A stretch of DNA of 64,000 bases from an uncultured Muribaculaceae bacterium (GTDB lineage Bacteria > Bacteroidota > Bacteroidia > Bacteroidales > Muribaculaceae), in NCBI GenBank assembly GCA_910584545.1, contig CAJUBC010000003.1:1-64000 (forward strand). The letters are read 5' to 3'. Each line of letters opens with the position of its first letter. Positions within the stretch are counted from its first letter, which is position 1. The notes beneath the pieces were generated by a model. It saw nothing but the letters and a program-made list of their open reading frames with translations, ran no database searches and was not told the DNA's origin. Below are positions 7,469-14,495 of the stretch, piece after piece. Both the position numbers and the translations under genes were made by a program.

Positions 7469-9847
7469 TTATTTGCCCGTAGTGATGCGGATGTTGATGC
7501 CGCCGTCGGGGCTTACGTTGATTTCGAGCGTCGTGCCCTCGGCGAGACGGAGCACCGGAGCGTTGCCCTCGGCCTTGCGGGCGTTGGGGAGCACGGGAGC
7601 TGCGGAGCCACCTTCGAGAGTGGGATAAGCGCGGCTTGTGTCGATTCCGGTCACAGGCTTGGCCTCGCACTTGGGAGCAGCCTCCTTCTTGGGAGCGGGA
7701 GCCGCGGGCTTAGGAGCGGGCTTGGGAGCGGGAGCTGCCTTCGGAGCCGCCTTGGGGGCTGCACCGGCTGCTGCGAACTCGAAGATGGGCTGGTCGGTGG
7801 CCATCACGTCACCATCCTCGATGAGGCACTTGGCGATGACGCCGGCACGGTCAGCCGTGAGGTTGTTCTCCATCTTCATGGCCTCGTAAATGAGGAGGGT
7901 GTCGCCCGGTTTGACTGCGTCGCCCGGCTTAACCTTTACCTCGAGTACCGTACCGCCCATAGGAGCCTTCATGATCTCGCCGCCGCCCTGGATTTCCTCG
8001 GCTGCGGGAGCCGCGGGAGCTGCAGCGCCTTCGGCTGCGAACTCGATCAGAGGCTGGTCGGTGGCCATCACGTCGCCATCGCCGATGAGGACAGCCTTGA
8101 CCACGCCACCCATGTCGCATGCGAGGTCGTTCTCCATCTTCATGGCCTCGTAGACGAGCACTGTGTCACCCGGCTTAACTGTGTCGCCCGGCTTAACGCG
8201 GATCTCGAGCACCGTTCCGCCCATGGGAGCCTTGAACACGGGGCCGTCGCCGGCTTCTGCCACAGTGGCAGCCTTCGGAGCCTCGGTCTTGGGTGCGGAC
8301 GCTGCCTTTGCCTCGTACTCGGCCTTGCGGAGATTCTGGAGGAATGTCTTGGCAACGTTGGGGAGAAGTTCGAGAAGGAGATACTCCTCTTCGTTCTGGG
8401 CGAGCTTCAGGCCACCGAACTTCTCGAGCTCCGGATTGGCCGGTTTTTTATAGCTGTTCACATCGTAGGGAGTCTCCACGGGGCTGCCGGTGATGAGCTC
8501 GCGGAACTTGGGATCCACGGGCACGGGGGTCTGGCCGTATTCGCCCTTTACGAGGCCTACGAACTGGTTGTTCTTATTCGTGTAGTCGGCGTTGCCTTTG
8601 CGACGGTCCATGGCGAGGGCCACGGCCTGCGAGCCCACGATCTGCGATGTCGGGGTCACGAGGGGCACCAGACCCGCGTCGCGGCGCACCTTCGGGATGA
8701 GGGCCATGGCCTCGTCGAGCACGTCGAGTGCGTTAAGCTGCTTGAGGTTGGCCACCATGTTGGAGTACATACCTCCGGGCACCTCGGCGTTCTTGACGAT
8801 CTCGTTGGGCTTGGGGAAGCCGAAATATTCCTCGATCTTGTGGCACGCGTCGAGCAGAGCGGGCTCGTCGCACTTCCTGGCCGCCTCGATGGCGCGGTCG
8901 AACTCGGCGTCGATTTCCTTCGGCATGGCGGCGAAAGCCTCCTCGAAGTCCTTCGGCCATTTGTCCTTGTTGAGGTCGAAGTCGGCGAGTGCCTTGCGGG
9001 CGTCCTTGAGCTCGTGACGAATCTTGGCCACGGCGTCCATGTTCGCCTCGAGCTCCACGCCGAGCTTCTTGCAGAAGATGTCGACGAGCTCGATGGCGGG
9101 AGCCGCGGAGCCGCCGCCGAACCACCAGATGTTGGTGTCGACGATGTCGACGCCCTGGATTATGGCTGTCAGCACCGACGCAAGGCCGTAGCCCGGAGTA
9201 CAGTGCGTGTGGAAGTCAACGGGCACCTTGAGGGCCTTCTTGAGCTTAGGCATCAGAGTGTAGATGCGGGCGGGATTGACGAGGCCGGCCATATCCTTGA
9301 CGGTGATCATCTTGGCTCCGATCTTCTCCATCTCGACGGCCTTGTTCACGAAATACTCGTCGGTGAAGATCTTCTCCTTGGAGGCGTCATCCTTGGGGTC
9401 GACGGTGTAGCATACGGCTGCGTCGGCGATACCGCCCAGCTCGTTGATCATCACGATAGAGTCGTGGATGTTGTTGATGTCGTTGAGTGCGTCGAAGATA
9501 CGCATCACGTTCAGACCGTTCTCGATGGCCTTCTCGTAGAAGCCCTTGAGCACGCTGTTGGGGTAGGGGACGTAACCGAAGAGGTTACGGCCGCGCGAGA
9601 GGGCGGAGAGAAGGGAGATGCCCTTCATAGCCTTGGAGCACTCGCGGAGGCGGTCCCAGGGGCTCTCGCCCAGATAACGCATCACGGAGTCGGGCACCGC
9701 ACCGCCCCAGACCTCCATGATATAGAATTTAGCATCGCGGTAAAGGGGAAGTAGACGGTCCACATTCTCCTGCTTCATACGCGTTGCGAAAAGCGACTGC
9801 TGTCCGTCGCGAAGTGTCAGATCTCTAACTCTTAGCGTTTTAGCCAT
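7469..9847 (-). CDS. Biotin-dependent carboxyltransferase (PycB/OadA-like) with two biotinyl domains
   Basis: 792-aa protein. The N-terminal HMGL-like TIM barrel (about 1-270) shows the metal and substrate motifs LTLRDGQQS and HTHCTPGYG typical of pyruvate carboxylase subunit B, oxaloacetate decarboxylase alpha and transcarboxylase 5S. A conserved carboxylase domain follows to about 470. Unusually there are two biotinyl domains in tandem, each with an EAMKMEN site; the biotin lysines are K570 and K658. An Ala/Pro/Lys linker and a 60-residue tail ending in a beta-rich LEINVSPDGGINIRI segment follow. The start at 9847 (MAKTLRVRDLTLRDG) is preferred because the 19 codons before it are not family-like. 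The likely job is oxaloacetate/pyruvate or methylmalonyl carboxyl transfer in succinate/propionate fermentation; the partner subunit is not in the window. Confidence 0.92.
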   Translation of the reverse strand: MAKTLRVRDLTLRDGQQSLFATRMKQENVDRLLPLYRDAKFYIMEVWGGAVPDSVMRYLGESPWDRLRECSKAMKGISLLSALSRGRNLFGYVPYPNSVLKGFYEKAIENGLNVMRIFDALNDINNIHDSIVMINELGGIADAAVCYTVDPKDDASKEKIFTDEYFVNKAVEMEKIGAKMITVKDMAGLVNPARIYTLMPKLKKALKVPVDFHTHCTPGYGLASVLTAIIQGVDIVDTNIWWFGGGSAAPAIELVDIFCKKLGVELEANMDAVAKIRHELKDARKALADFDLNKDKWPKDFEEAFAAMPKEIDAEFDRAIEAARKCDEPALLDACHKIEEYFGFPKPNEIVKNAEVPGGMYSNMVANLKQLNALDVLDEAMALIPKVRRDAGLVPLVTPTSQIVGSQAVALAMDRRKGNADYTNKNNQFVGLVKGEYGQTPVPVDPKFRELITGSPVETPYDVNSYKKPANPELEKFGGLKLAQNEEEYLLLELLPNVAKTFLQNLRKAEYEAKAASAPKTEAPKAATVAEAGDGPVFKAPMGGTVLEIRVKPGDTVKPGDTVLVYEAMKMENDLACDMGGVVKAVLIGDGDVMATDQPLIEFAAEGAAAPAAPAAEEIQGGGEIMKAPMGGTVLEVKVKPGDAVKPGDTLLIYEAMKMENNLTADRAGVIAKCLIEDGDVMATDQPIFEFAAAGAAPKAAPKAAPAPKPAPKPAAPAPKKEAAPKCEAKPVTGIDTSRAYPTLEGGSAAPVLPNARKAEGNAPVLRLAEGTTLEINVSPDGGINIRITTGK

Positions 9848-10148
9848 TATGATATATAGATTTAAGTTATAAGATTTTATACAATTCTCCCACTCCGGCA
9901 CCATGTCCGGACCAAAGGTCGGAACGCGGCACCGTCATGTTGCGCCAAAATTAAGAATTTTTCAGCAAATAAAGAAATATTTCTACAATAATTTTGAGCC
10001 TTTTCTCCCAAAAACTTTCTTACAAAGTCCGATTTGCCGCCCTCGACGGCAATTTAGTTGCATCGTACTGTATTTTTTTCTAACTTTGCACATTATAAGA
10101 CAACTTGTAAGACAGGAGGACAAATGCTCCGCGGATTGTTTACATATT
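9848..10148. other. Divergent intergenic region
   Basis: These 301 AT-rich bp separate the carboxyltransferase (-) from the acyltransferase (+). A good Bacteroidales-type promoter for the rightward gene is at 10058-10088. No clear -7/-33 pair was found for the leftward gene, and no small ORF was convincing. Confidence 0.6.
10058..10088 (+). promoter_or_regulatory. Bacteroidales-type promoter of the acyltransferase gene
   Basis: TTG at 10058-10060 and TAACTTTG at 10081-10088 are 20 bp apart and match the -33/-7 consensus of Bacteroidales sigma-ABfr. The gene starts 61 bp further on. Confidence 0.7.
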
Positions 10149-11069
10149 ATGCAGCCGATTATTGACAAAGTAGACACAGCACTGATAAAAGCAGAACTTA
10201 CACCCGACCGATTGTTGCGTCGCTCCAACAAGGGGGGCAACGAGATATACGTGGTCGATGCTTTCAACGCGCCTGCCACAATGCGTGAGATCGGTCGACT
10301 GCGCGAGCTCTCTTTCCGCGAGGCCGGAGGGGGCACGGGGCTCGAATGTGACATAGATGAATTCGACACTATGGAGATGCCGTGCCGCCAGATGATCGTA
10401 TGGAATCCCGACGGAGACGAGATTATCGGGGGCTACCGCTTCATCCTCGGCGAGGATGTCAAGGTAGAGGACGGCGTGCCCCATATCGCCACCTCCCACA
10501 TGTTCCGCTTCTCCCCGCAGTTCATGTCCGACTATCTTCCGAACACCATCGAGTTAGGCCGTTCGTTCGTAGTGCCTGTCTATCAGAACACCAGGGAGCG
10601 CCCGAAACAGATCTACGCGCTCGACAATCTCTGGGACGGTCTCGGTGCCCTCACCGTGATATATCCGCAGATCAAATACCTCTTCGGAAAGGTGACCATG
10701 TATCCCGACTTCCACCGCGAGAGCCGCGAGATGCTGCTCGGATTCATCCACCGCCATTTCCCCGACCCGGACTCCCTGGTCACCCCGATTGACCCGCTGC
10801 CGAGCATAGCGGCTTCGCCAGAAATACAGAACCTCTACACCGGCGACTACAAGGAGGACCTGCGCATCCTGTCGCAGTTCGTACGAGCCGCCGGCTACAA
10901 GATCCCGCCGCTCGTCAACGCCTATATGTCGCTGTCACCCACGATGCGCTCGTTCGGCACGGCGGTCAACCGCGAGTTCGGCAATGTAGAGGAGACGGGC
11001 ATTCTCATCCGTCTCGACCAGGTCTACGAGGAAAAGAAAGCCCGTCACATCTATACATTCAAGCCCTGA
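10149..11069 (+). CDS. GNAT-type N-acyltransferase, glycine-lipid (GlsB/OlsB) type
   Basis: 306-aa protein with the sequence pattern of the OlsB/GlsB acyltransferases, often annotated as hemolysin-like GNAT proteins: REIGRLRELSFREAGGGTG in the first third, GYRFILG, and ELGRSFV with the following QI-ALDNLWDGLG. In Bacteroides, GlsB transfers a 3-hydroxy fatty acid to the amino group of glycine, the first step of glycine lipid synthesis, and GlsA adds the second chain. No GlsA-type acyltransferase follows here. The start at 10149 is chosen because upstream in-frame codons are not family-like and the promoter at 10058-10088 lies inside them. It is convergent with ychF. Confidence 0.82.
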   Translation: MQPIIDKVDTALIKAELTPDRLLRRSNKGGNEIYVVDAFNAPATMREIGRLRELSFREAGGGTGLECDIDEFDTMEMPCRQMIVWNPDGDEIIGGYRFILGEDVKVEDGVPHIATSHMFRFSPQFMSDYLPNTIELGRSFVVPVYQNTRERPKQIYALDNLWDGLGALTVIYPQIKYLFGKVTMYPDFHRESREMLLGFIHRHFPDPDSLVTPIDPLPSIAASPEIQNLYTGDYKEDLRILSQFVRAAGYKIPPLVNAYMSLSPTMRSFGTAVNREFGNVEETGILIRLDQVYEEKKARHIYTFKP

Positions 11070-11098
11070 GGCAGACGCTGAGGGTAAGGCAAAGCGCA

Positions 11099-11122
11099 TG
11101 TAGGCGCGTTGCTGCGCCTACA
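11099..11122. terminator. Hairpin between convergent genes
   Basis: TGTAGGCGC (11099-11107) pairs with GCGCCTACA (11114-11122). It overlaps the ychF stop codon and sits between the 3' ends of the acyltransferase and ychF. There is no T-tract, so its terminator role is tentative. Confidence 0.4.
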
Positions 11123-12221
11123 CGTTGAAACGGAAGTGCATGATGTCGCCGTCCTGCACCACGTACTCCTTGCCCTCGACCCCAAGCTTTCCGGCGTCGC
11201 GCACGGCCGATTCAGAGCCAAGCGTCACGTAATCGTCATATTTGATGACCTCGGCGCGGATGAATCCCTTCTCGAAATCGGTGTGTATGATTCCGGCCGC
11301 CTGCGGCGCCTTGGTACCGCGCAGGAATGTCCATGCGCGCACCTCGTCGGGGCCCGCGGTGAAATATGTCTGCAGGTCGAGCAGCGCGTATGCAGCGCGG
11401 ATCAGGCGGCTCACGCCCGACTCCTCCAGTCCGAGGGCCTCGAGGAATTCCTTGCGCTCCTCCCATGTGTCGAGCTCGGCGATCTCGCTCTCGGTCTTGG
11501 CGGCCACTATCAGCATCTGCGCCCCCTCGCCGCTGATGGCCTCGCGGACAGCGTCGACGTAGGCATTCCCCTCGACGGCCGATTCATCATCGACGTTGCA
11601 CACGTACATCACCGGTTTGTTGGTGAGCAGGAAAAGGTCGCGGGCGAATTTCTGCTCCTCCTTCCCCTCGATCTGCACGCTGCGCGCCGGACGACCCTGC
11701 TCGAGGGCCTCCTTGTAGGCAGCTAATACTCCTAACTGCATCTTCGCGGTCTTGTCGGCCCCGGCCTTGGCGGCCTTCTCGGTCTTGGCCATGCGCGACT
11801 CCACTGTCTCGAGGTCCTTGATCTGCAGCTCATAGTTGATCACCTCCATGTCGCGCACCGGGTCGATGGTGGTGTCGACATGGGTGATGTTGTCGTCGTC
11901 GAAGCAACGGAGCACATGCAGGATGGCGTCCGTCTCACGGATGTTGGCGAGGAACTTGTTGCCGAGGCCCTCACCCCTGGAGGCTCCCTTCACCAGTCCG
12001 GCGATATCGACGATCTCCACAGTGGCGGGCACCACCGACTTCGGAGAGCACATCTCCACGAGCTTCGTCAGACGGTCGTCGGGAACCGAAATCACGCCCA
12101 CATTGGGCTCGATGGTGCAGAAAGGGAAGTTGGCGCTCTGCGCCTTGGCGTTGCTCAGACAATTGAACAGGGTGGACTTGCCCACGTTCGGCAGTCCCAC
12201 TATTCCACATTTTAAAGACAT
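11118..12221 (-). CDS. ychF: Ribosome-associated ATPase YchF
   Basis: 367-aa Obg-family protein of usual length. The P-loop GLPNVGKSTLF is at residues 8-18, followed by a coiled-coil insert at about 130-160 and a C-terminal TGS domain at about 280-367. YchF binds ATP rather than GTP, associates with ribosomes and modulates translation under stress in other bacteria. It follows bioB on the same strand after 51 bp, so both may be read from the bioB promoter. Confidence 0.97.
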   Translation of the reverse strand: MSLKCGIVGLPNVGKSTLFNCLSNAKAQSANFPFCTIEPNVGVISVPDDRLTKLVEMCSPKSVVPATVEIVDIAGLVKGASRGEGLGNKFLANIRETDAILHVLRCFDDDNITHVDTTIDPVRDMEVINYELQIKDLETVESRMAKTEKAAKAGADKTAKMQLGVLAAYKEALEQGRPARSVQIEGKEEQKFARDLFLLTNKPVMYVCNVDDESAVEGNAYVDAVREAISGEGAQMLIVAAKTESEIAELDTWEERKEFLEALGLEESGVSRLIRAAYALLDLQTYFTAGPDEVRAWTFLRGTKAPQAAGIIHTDFEKGFIRAEVIKYDDYVTLGSESAVRDAGKLGVEGKEYVVQDGDIMHFRFNV

Positions 12222-12272
12222 CTATCTAATTGTTTTCAGAGTTTCACATTATATCTATGACGTGCCGTCGGG

Positions 12273-13241
12273 TCAGAAGCTGTAGCCGACTTCTGCGGCG
12301 AGTTCACGGTCCTGGCGCACTTTCGAACCGATGGTTGTGAGCAGGTCACCCACGATGGCGCCGTTGACGCCGATCTTCATGGCCTTGATCTGGGTTTCGC
12401 GCGAGAGGGATATGCGGCCGCCGGCGAAGCGCAGGATTGTGTGGGGATGGATCATCCGGAAGAGGGCCACCGTGTCGAGCACCTCCTCAGGGCTCAGCGG
12501 CTCGCTGTGCTCAAGAGGGGTTCCCGGTATCGGGTTGAGGATATTGACGGGGATTGAATCCGGAGCCACGCGGCGCAGCGTCAGCGCGAACTCCACACGC
12601 TGGCGCGGGGTCTCTCCCATGCCGATGATTCCGCCGGAGCAGATTTCGAATCCTATCTTCCTCGCCGTCTCTATCGTGCGGATCTTGTCCTCGATGGTAT
12701 GGGTGGAGCAGAGGGTGGCGAAATGCGACGGCGCGGTCTCCAGATTGCAGTGATAGCGGCGCACTCCGGCATCGTAAAGGCTCTGCAGTTCCTCCGGGCC
12801 GAGCAGACCCATCGAAGCGCAGAGACCTATGCCCCCGTTCTCGCTCATCTCGCGGAAATATCCGCAGGCCTTGGTAAGCTCGCGGCCCGTGAGGGCGCGT
12901 CCGCTTGTCACCAGCGAGAAGCGGCGCACGCCGTGGAGACGGTTCTCCTCAGCGGTCTTGAGGCATTCCTCACGCGACACCAGTCCGTAGACATCGGCCG
13001 AAGTCTTGTAATGCGCCGACTGCGCGCACCACTTGCAGTCCTCCGGACAGCGTCCCGAGCGGGCGTTGATTATGGAGCAGGAATCGAACTCCGGCTTGCA
13101 GAAACGGCGCGTGATCTCCGCAGCCGCCTCCCAGAGAGCCTCATGTTGCGAAGGCTCTATCTCGCAAAGGCTGTAGGCCTCCGCTTCCGTAAGGCTCCCG
13201 CCGTCAAGAATCTTGGCCTTCAGCGTATCAATATCAACCAT
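12273..13241 (-). CDS. bioB: Biotin synthase
   Basis: 322-aa radical SAM enzyme that inserts sulfur into dethiobiotin, the last step of biotin synthesis. The radical SAM cluster motif is CPEDCKWC (C-x3-C-x2-C). Later conserved motifs include CSGGIIGMGET and the arginine-bearing RFAGGR segment that contacts the auxiliary 2Fe-2S cluster. No other bio genes are nearby. It has its own consensus promoter at 13303-13333. Its product is needed by the twin-biotinyl carboxyltransferase 2.4 kb downstream. Confidence 0.97.
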   Translation of the reverse strand: MVDIDTLKAKILDGGSLTEAEAYSLCEIEPSQHEALWEAAAEITRRFCKPEFDSCSIINARSGRCPEDCKWCAQSAHYKTSADVYGLVSREECLKTAEENRLHGVRRFSLVTSGRALTGRELTKACGYFREMSENGGIGLCASMGLLGPEELQSLYDAGVRRYHCNLETAPSHFATLCSTHTIEDKIRTIETARKIGFEICSGGIIGMGETPRQRVEFALTLRRVAPDSIPVNILNPIPGTPLEHSEPLSPEEVLDTVALFRMIHPHTILRFAGGRISLSRETQIKAMKIGVNGAIVGDLLTTIGSKVRQDRELAAEVGYSF

Positions 13242-13302
13242 GACACAGGTTATTTTATACCCCTCATTGAATTTCCCAAAGAGGAGGCTTTCGTTTATGT
13301 CG

Positions 13303-13333
13303 CAAAATTACAACTTTTTTACGACATAACCAA
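13303..13333 (-). promoter_or_regulatory. Bacteroidales-type promoter of bioB
   Basis: Read on the minus strand, TTG (13333-13331), 20 bp, then TAATTTTG (13310-13303) fit the -33/-7 consensus. The bioB start codon is about 60 bp downstream. Confidence 0.7.
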
Positions 13334-13383
13334 TCATGGAAAGAGCACTAATGCCGGATAAGGTTATGATGACAGGAAGGGTC

Positions 13384-14334
13384 TTATTTGAGCTCCACCT
13401 CCCTGAGGTCGACAAGGCCCTGGACTATCGCGTAGATGGTGAGGGCGGCGGTGGAATGGATGTTGAGCTTGGTGCTGATGTTCTTGCGGTATGTGGTGAT
13501 GGTGTGGAACGAGAGGAAGAGGCGGTCCGCGATTTCCTTGTTGGTGAGTCCCTGCGCCACGAGGCAGACTATCTCTTTCTCGCGGTCGCTGAGGTTCTCG
13601 GGACGCTCCGCCTCGGAGCCTGTCGCTTCCTTGACCGAGGCGTTCTCGCGGCGCACAGTGGCCTCCTTCTCGAGCGCCTCCACGGCCGGGACGAGAAGGC
13701 GGTTCTCTATCTCGCAGTGCGAGACAAGGTCGTCGCCGCAGGCGTTGATGTTGAAGAGCGCGCGGTTGAGCATCCGCGTGTTGGGCATGGTGTAATGCTG
13801 CAGGAAGATATCCTTGAGCTCGTTGAGCTTCGACACCACGCTCTCATGCTTCGAGGCGAACTCGGCGATGCTGAACTCCGACGGCTCGCCGCGCAGCAGG
13901 CTCTCGATGTAAGGGAAGACCACGCGGTCCTCATAGTCCATGTGGTTGCGTACCTCTTCCACGTAATCGTCGAAGAACTTGATGATGAGCATCGCCACGT
14001 TGTCGAGAAGCGGAAGATGCACGGCCAGTATCAGGGTCTCGCGGATGTCGGGAAGCCGGAAGTCCAATATGTAGGAGTGCGCCTGACGCAGATACGCCAT
14101 CAGGGTAGGGAGGTCCACCGGAATCCCGGCGAAACTCTTCCCGCTCACAAGGTCGGCGACTGCGAGAAACGTGGAGCAGTCTATGCCCTGCTTGTCGCAA
14201 ACCTCTCCCACGGTCTTGTCGCCGAATCCGAACGGAATCCTGAACCTGTTGAGAACCAGTAGCAACTGGTTGTTGTCTTCGATTATGTCCCTCAGCTTGT
14301 CGGTGGCCGAATATCTTACAGTTGACTTTATCAT
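13384..14334 (-). CDS. Hemerythrin-like domain fused to LuxR-type HTH regulator
   Basis: 316-aa protein in three parts. Residues 1-80 resemble the short N-terminal domain of ScdA/YtfE-type proteins. Residues 85-225 form a hemerythrin-like helical bundle with candidate di-iron ligands H86, H131-x3-E135, H163, H180 and H206-x3-E210. Residues 250-312 are a GerE/LuxR DNA-binding domain (LSDREKEIVCLVAQGLTNKE, then FHTITTYRKNISTKL). The combination suggests a transcription factor that senses oxygen, NO or iron through a di-iron centre; sensing is inferred from the fold. It is a single-gene unit, and a TAATTTTG -7 element lies at 14367-14374. Confidence 0.88.
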   Translation of the reverse strand: MIKSTVRYSATDKLRDIIEDNNQLLLVLNRFRIPFGFGDKTVGEVCDKQGIDCSTFLAVADLVSGKSFAGIPVDLPTLMAYLRQAHSYILDFRLPDIRETLILAVHLPLLDNVAMLIIKFFDDYVEEVRNHMDYEDRVVFPYIESLLRGEPSEFSIAEFASKHESVVSKLNELKDIFLQHYTMPNTRMLNRALFNINACGDDLVSHCEIENRLLVPAVEALEKEATVRRENASVKEATGSEAERPENLSDREKEIVCLVAQGLTNKEIADRLFLSFHTITTYRKNISTKLNIHSTAALTIYAIVQGLVDLREVELK

Positions 14335-14366
14335 AACCTTCCTATAGAGGTTTATACCCTCTCCCG

Positions 14367-14374
14367 CAAAATTA
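14367..14374 (-). promoter_or_regulatory. Putative -7 element of the hemerythrin-LuxR gene
   Basis: TAATTTTG on the minus strand, 33 bp upstream of the start codon, matches the TAnnTTTG consensus. No good -33 TTTG lies at the right distance, which would fit a regulated promoter. Confidence 0.45.
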
Positions 14375-14447
14375 CTGAATTCCGCGCATATCCGCCATAC
14401 CTAAAAATAGGATTTCTGCTTCTTGATTTCGCCATAACCCACAAAAA

Positions 14448-14472
14448 GAGGGGACGCCGTTGGCATCCCCTC
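14448..14472 (-). terminator. Terminator of the 779-aa secreted-protein gene
   Basis: GAGGGGACGCC pairs with GGCATCCCCTC, one mismatch. On the minus strand the hairpin is followed by TTTTTG, 24 bp past the stop codon of the secreted-protein gene. Confidence 0.75.
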
Positions 14473-14495
14473 AATTCATACTTCAATTTTCAGGA

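Noticed and set aside
6470..9754. Very long open frame on the plus strand opposite polA and the carboxyltransferase
   Set aside because: It is antisense to two clear genes, its translation is low-complexity (His, Gly and Leu rich) and it has no family motif; high GC makes such shadow frames long.
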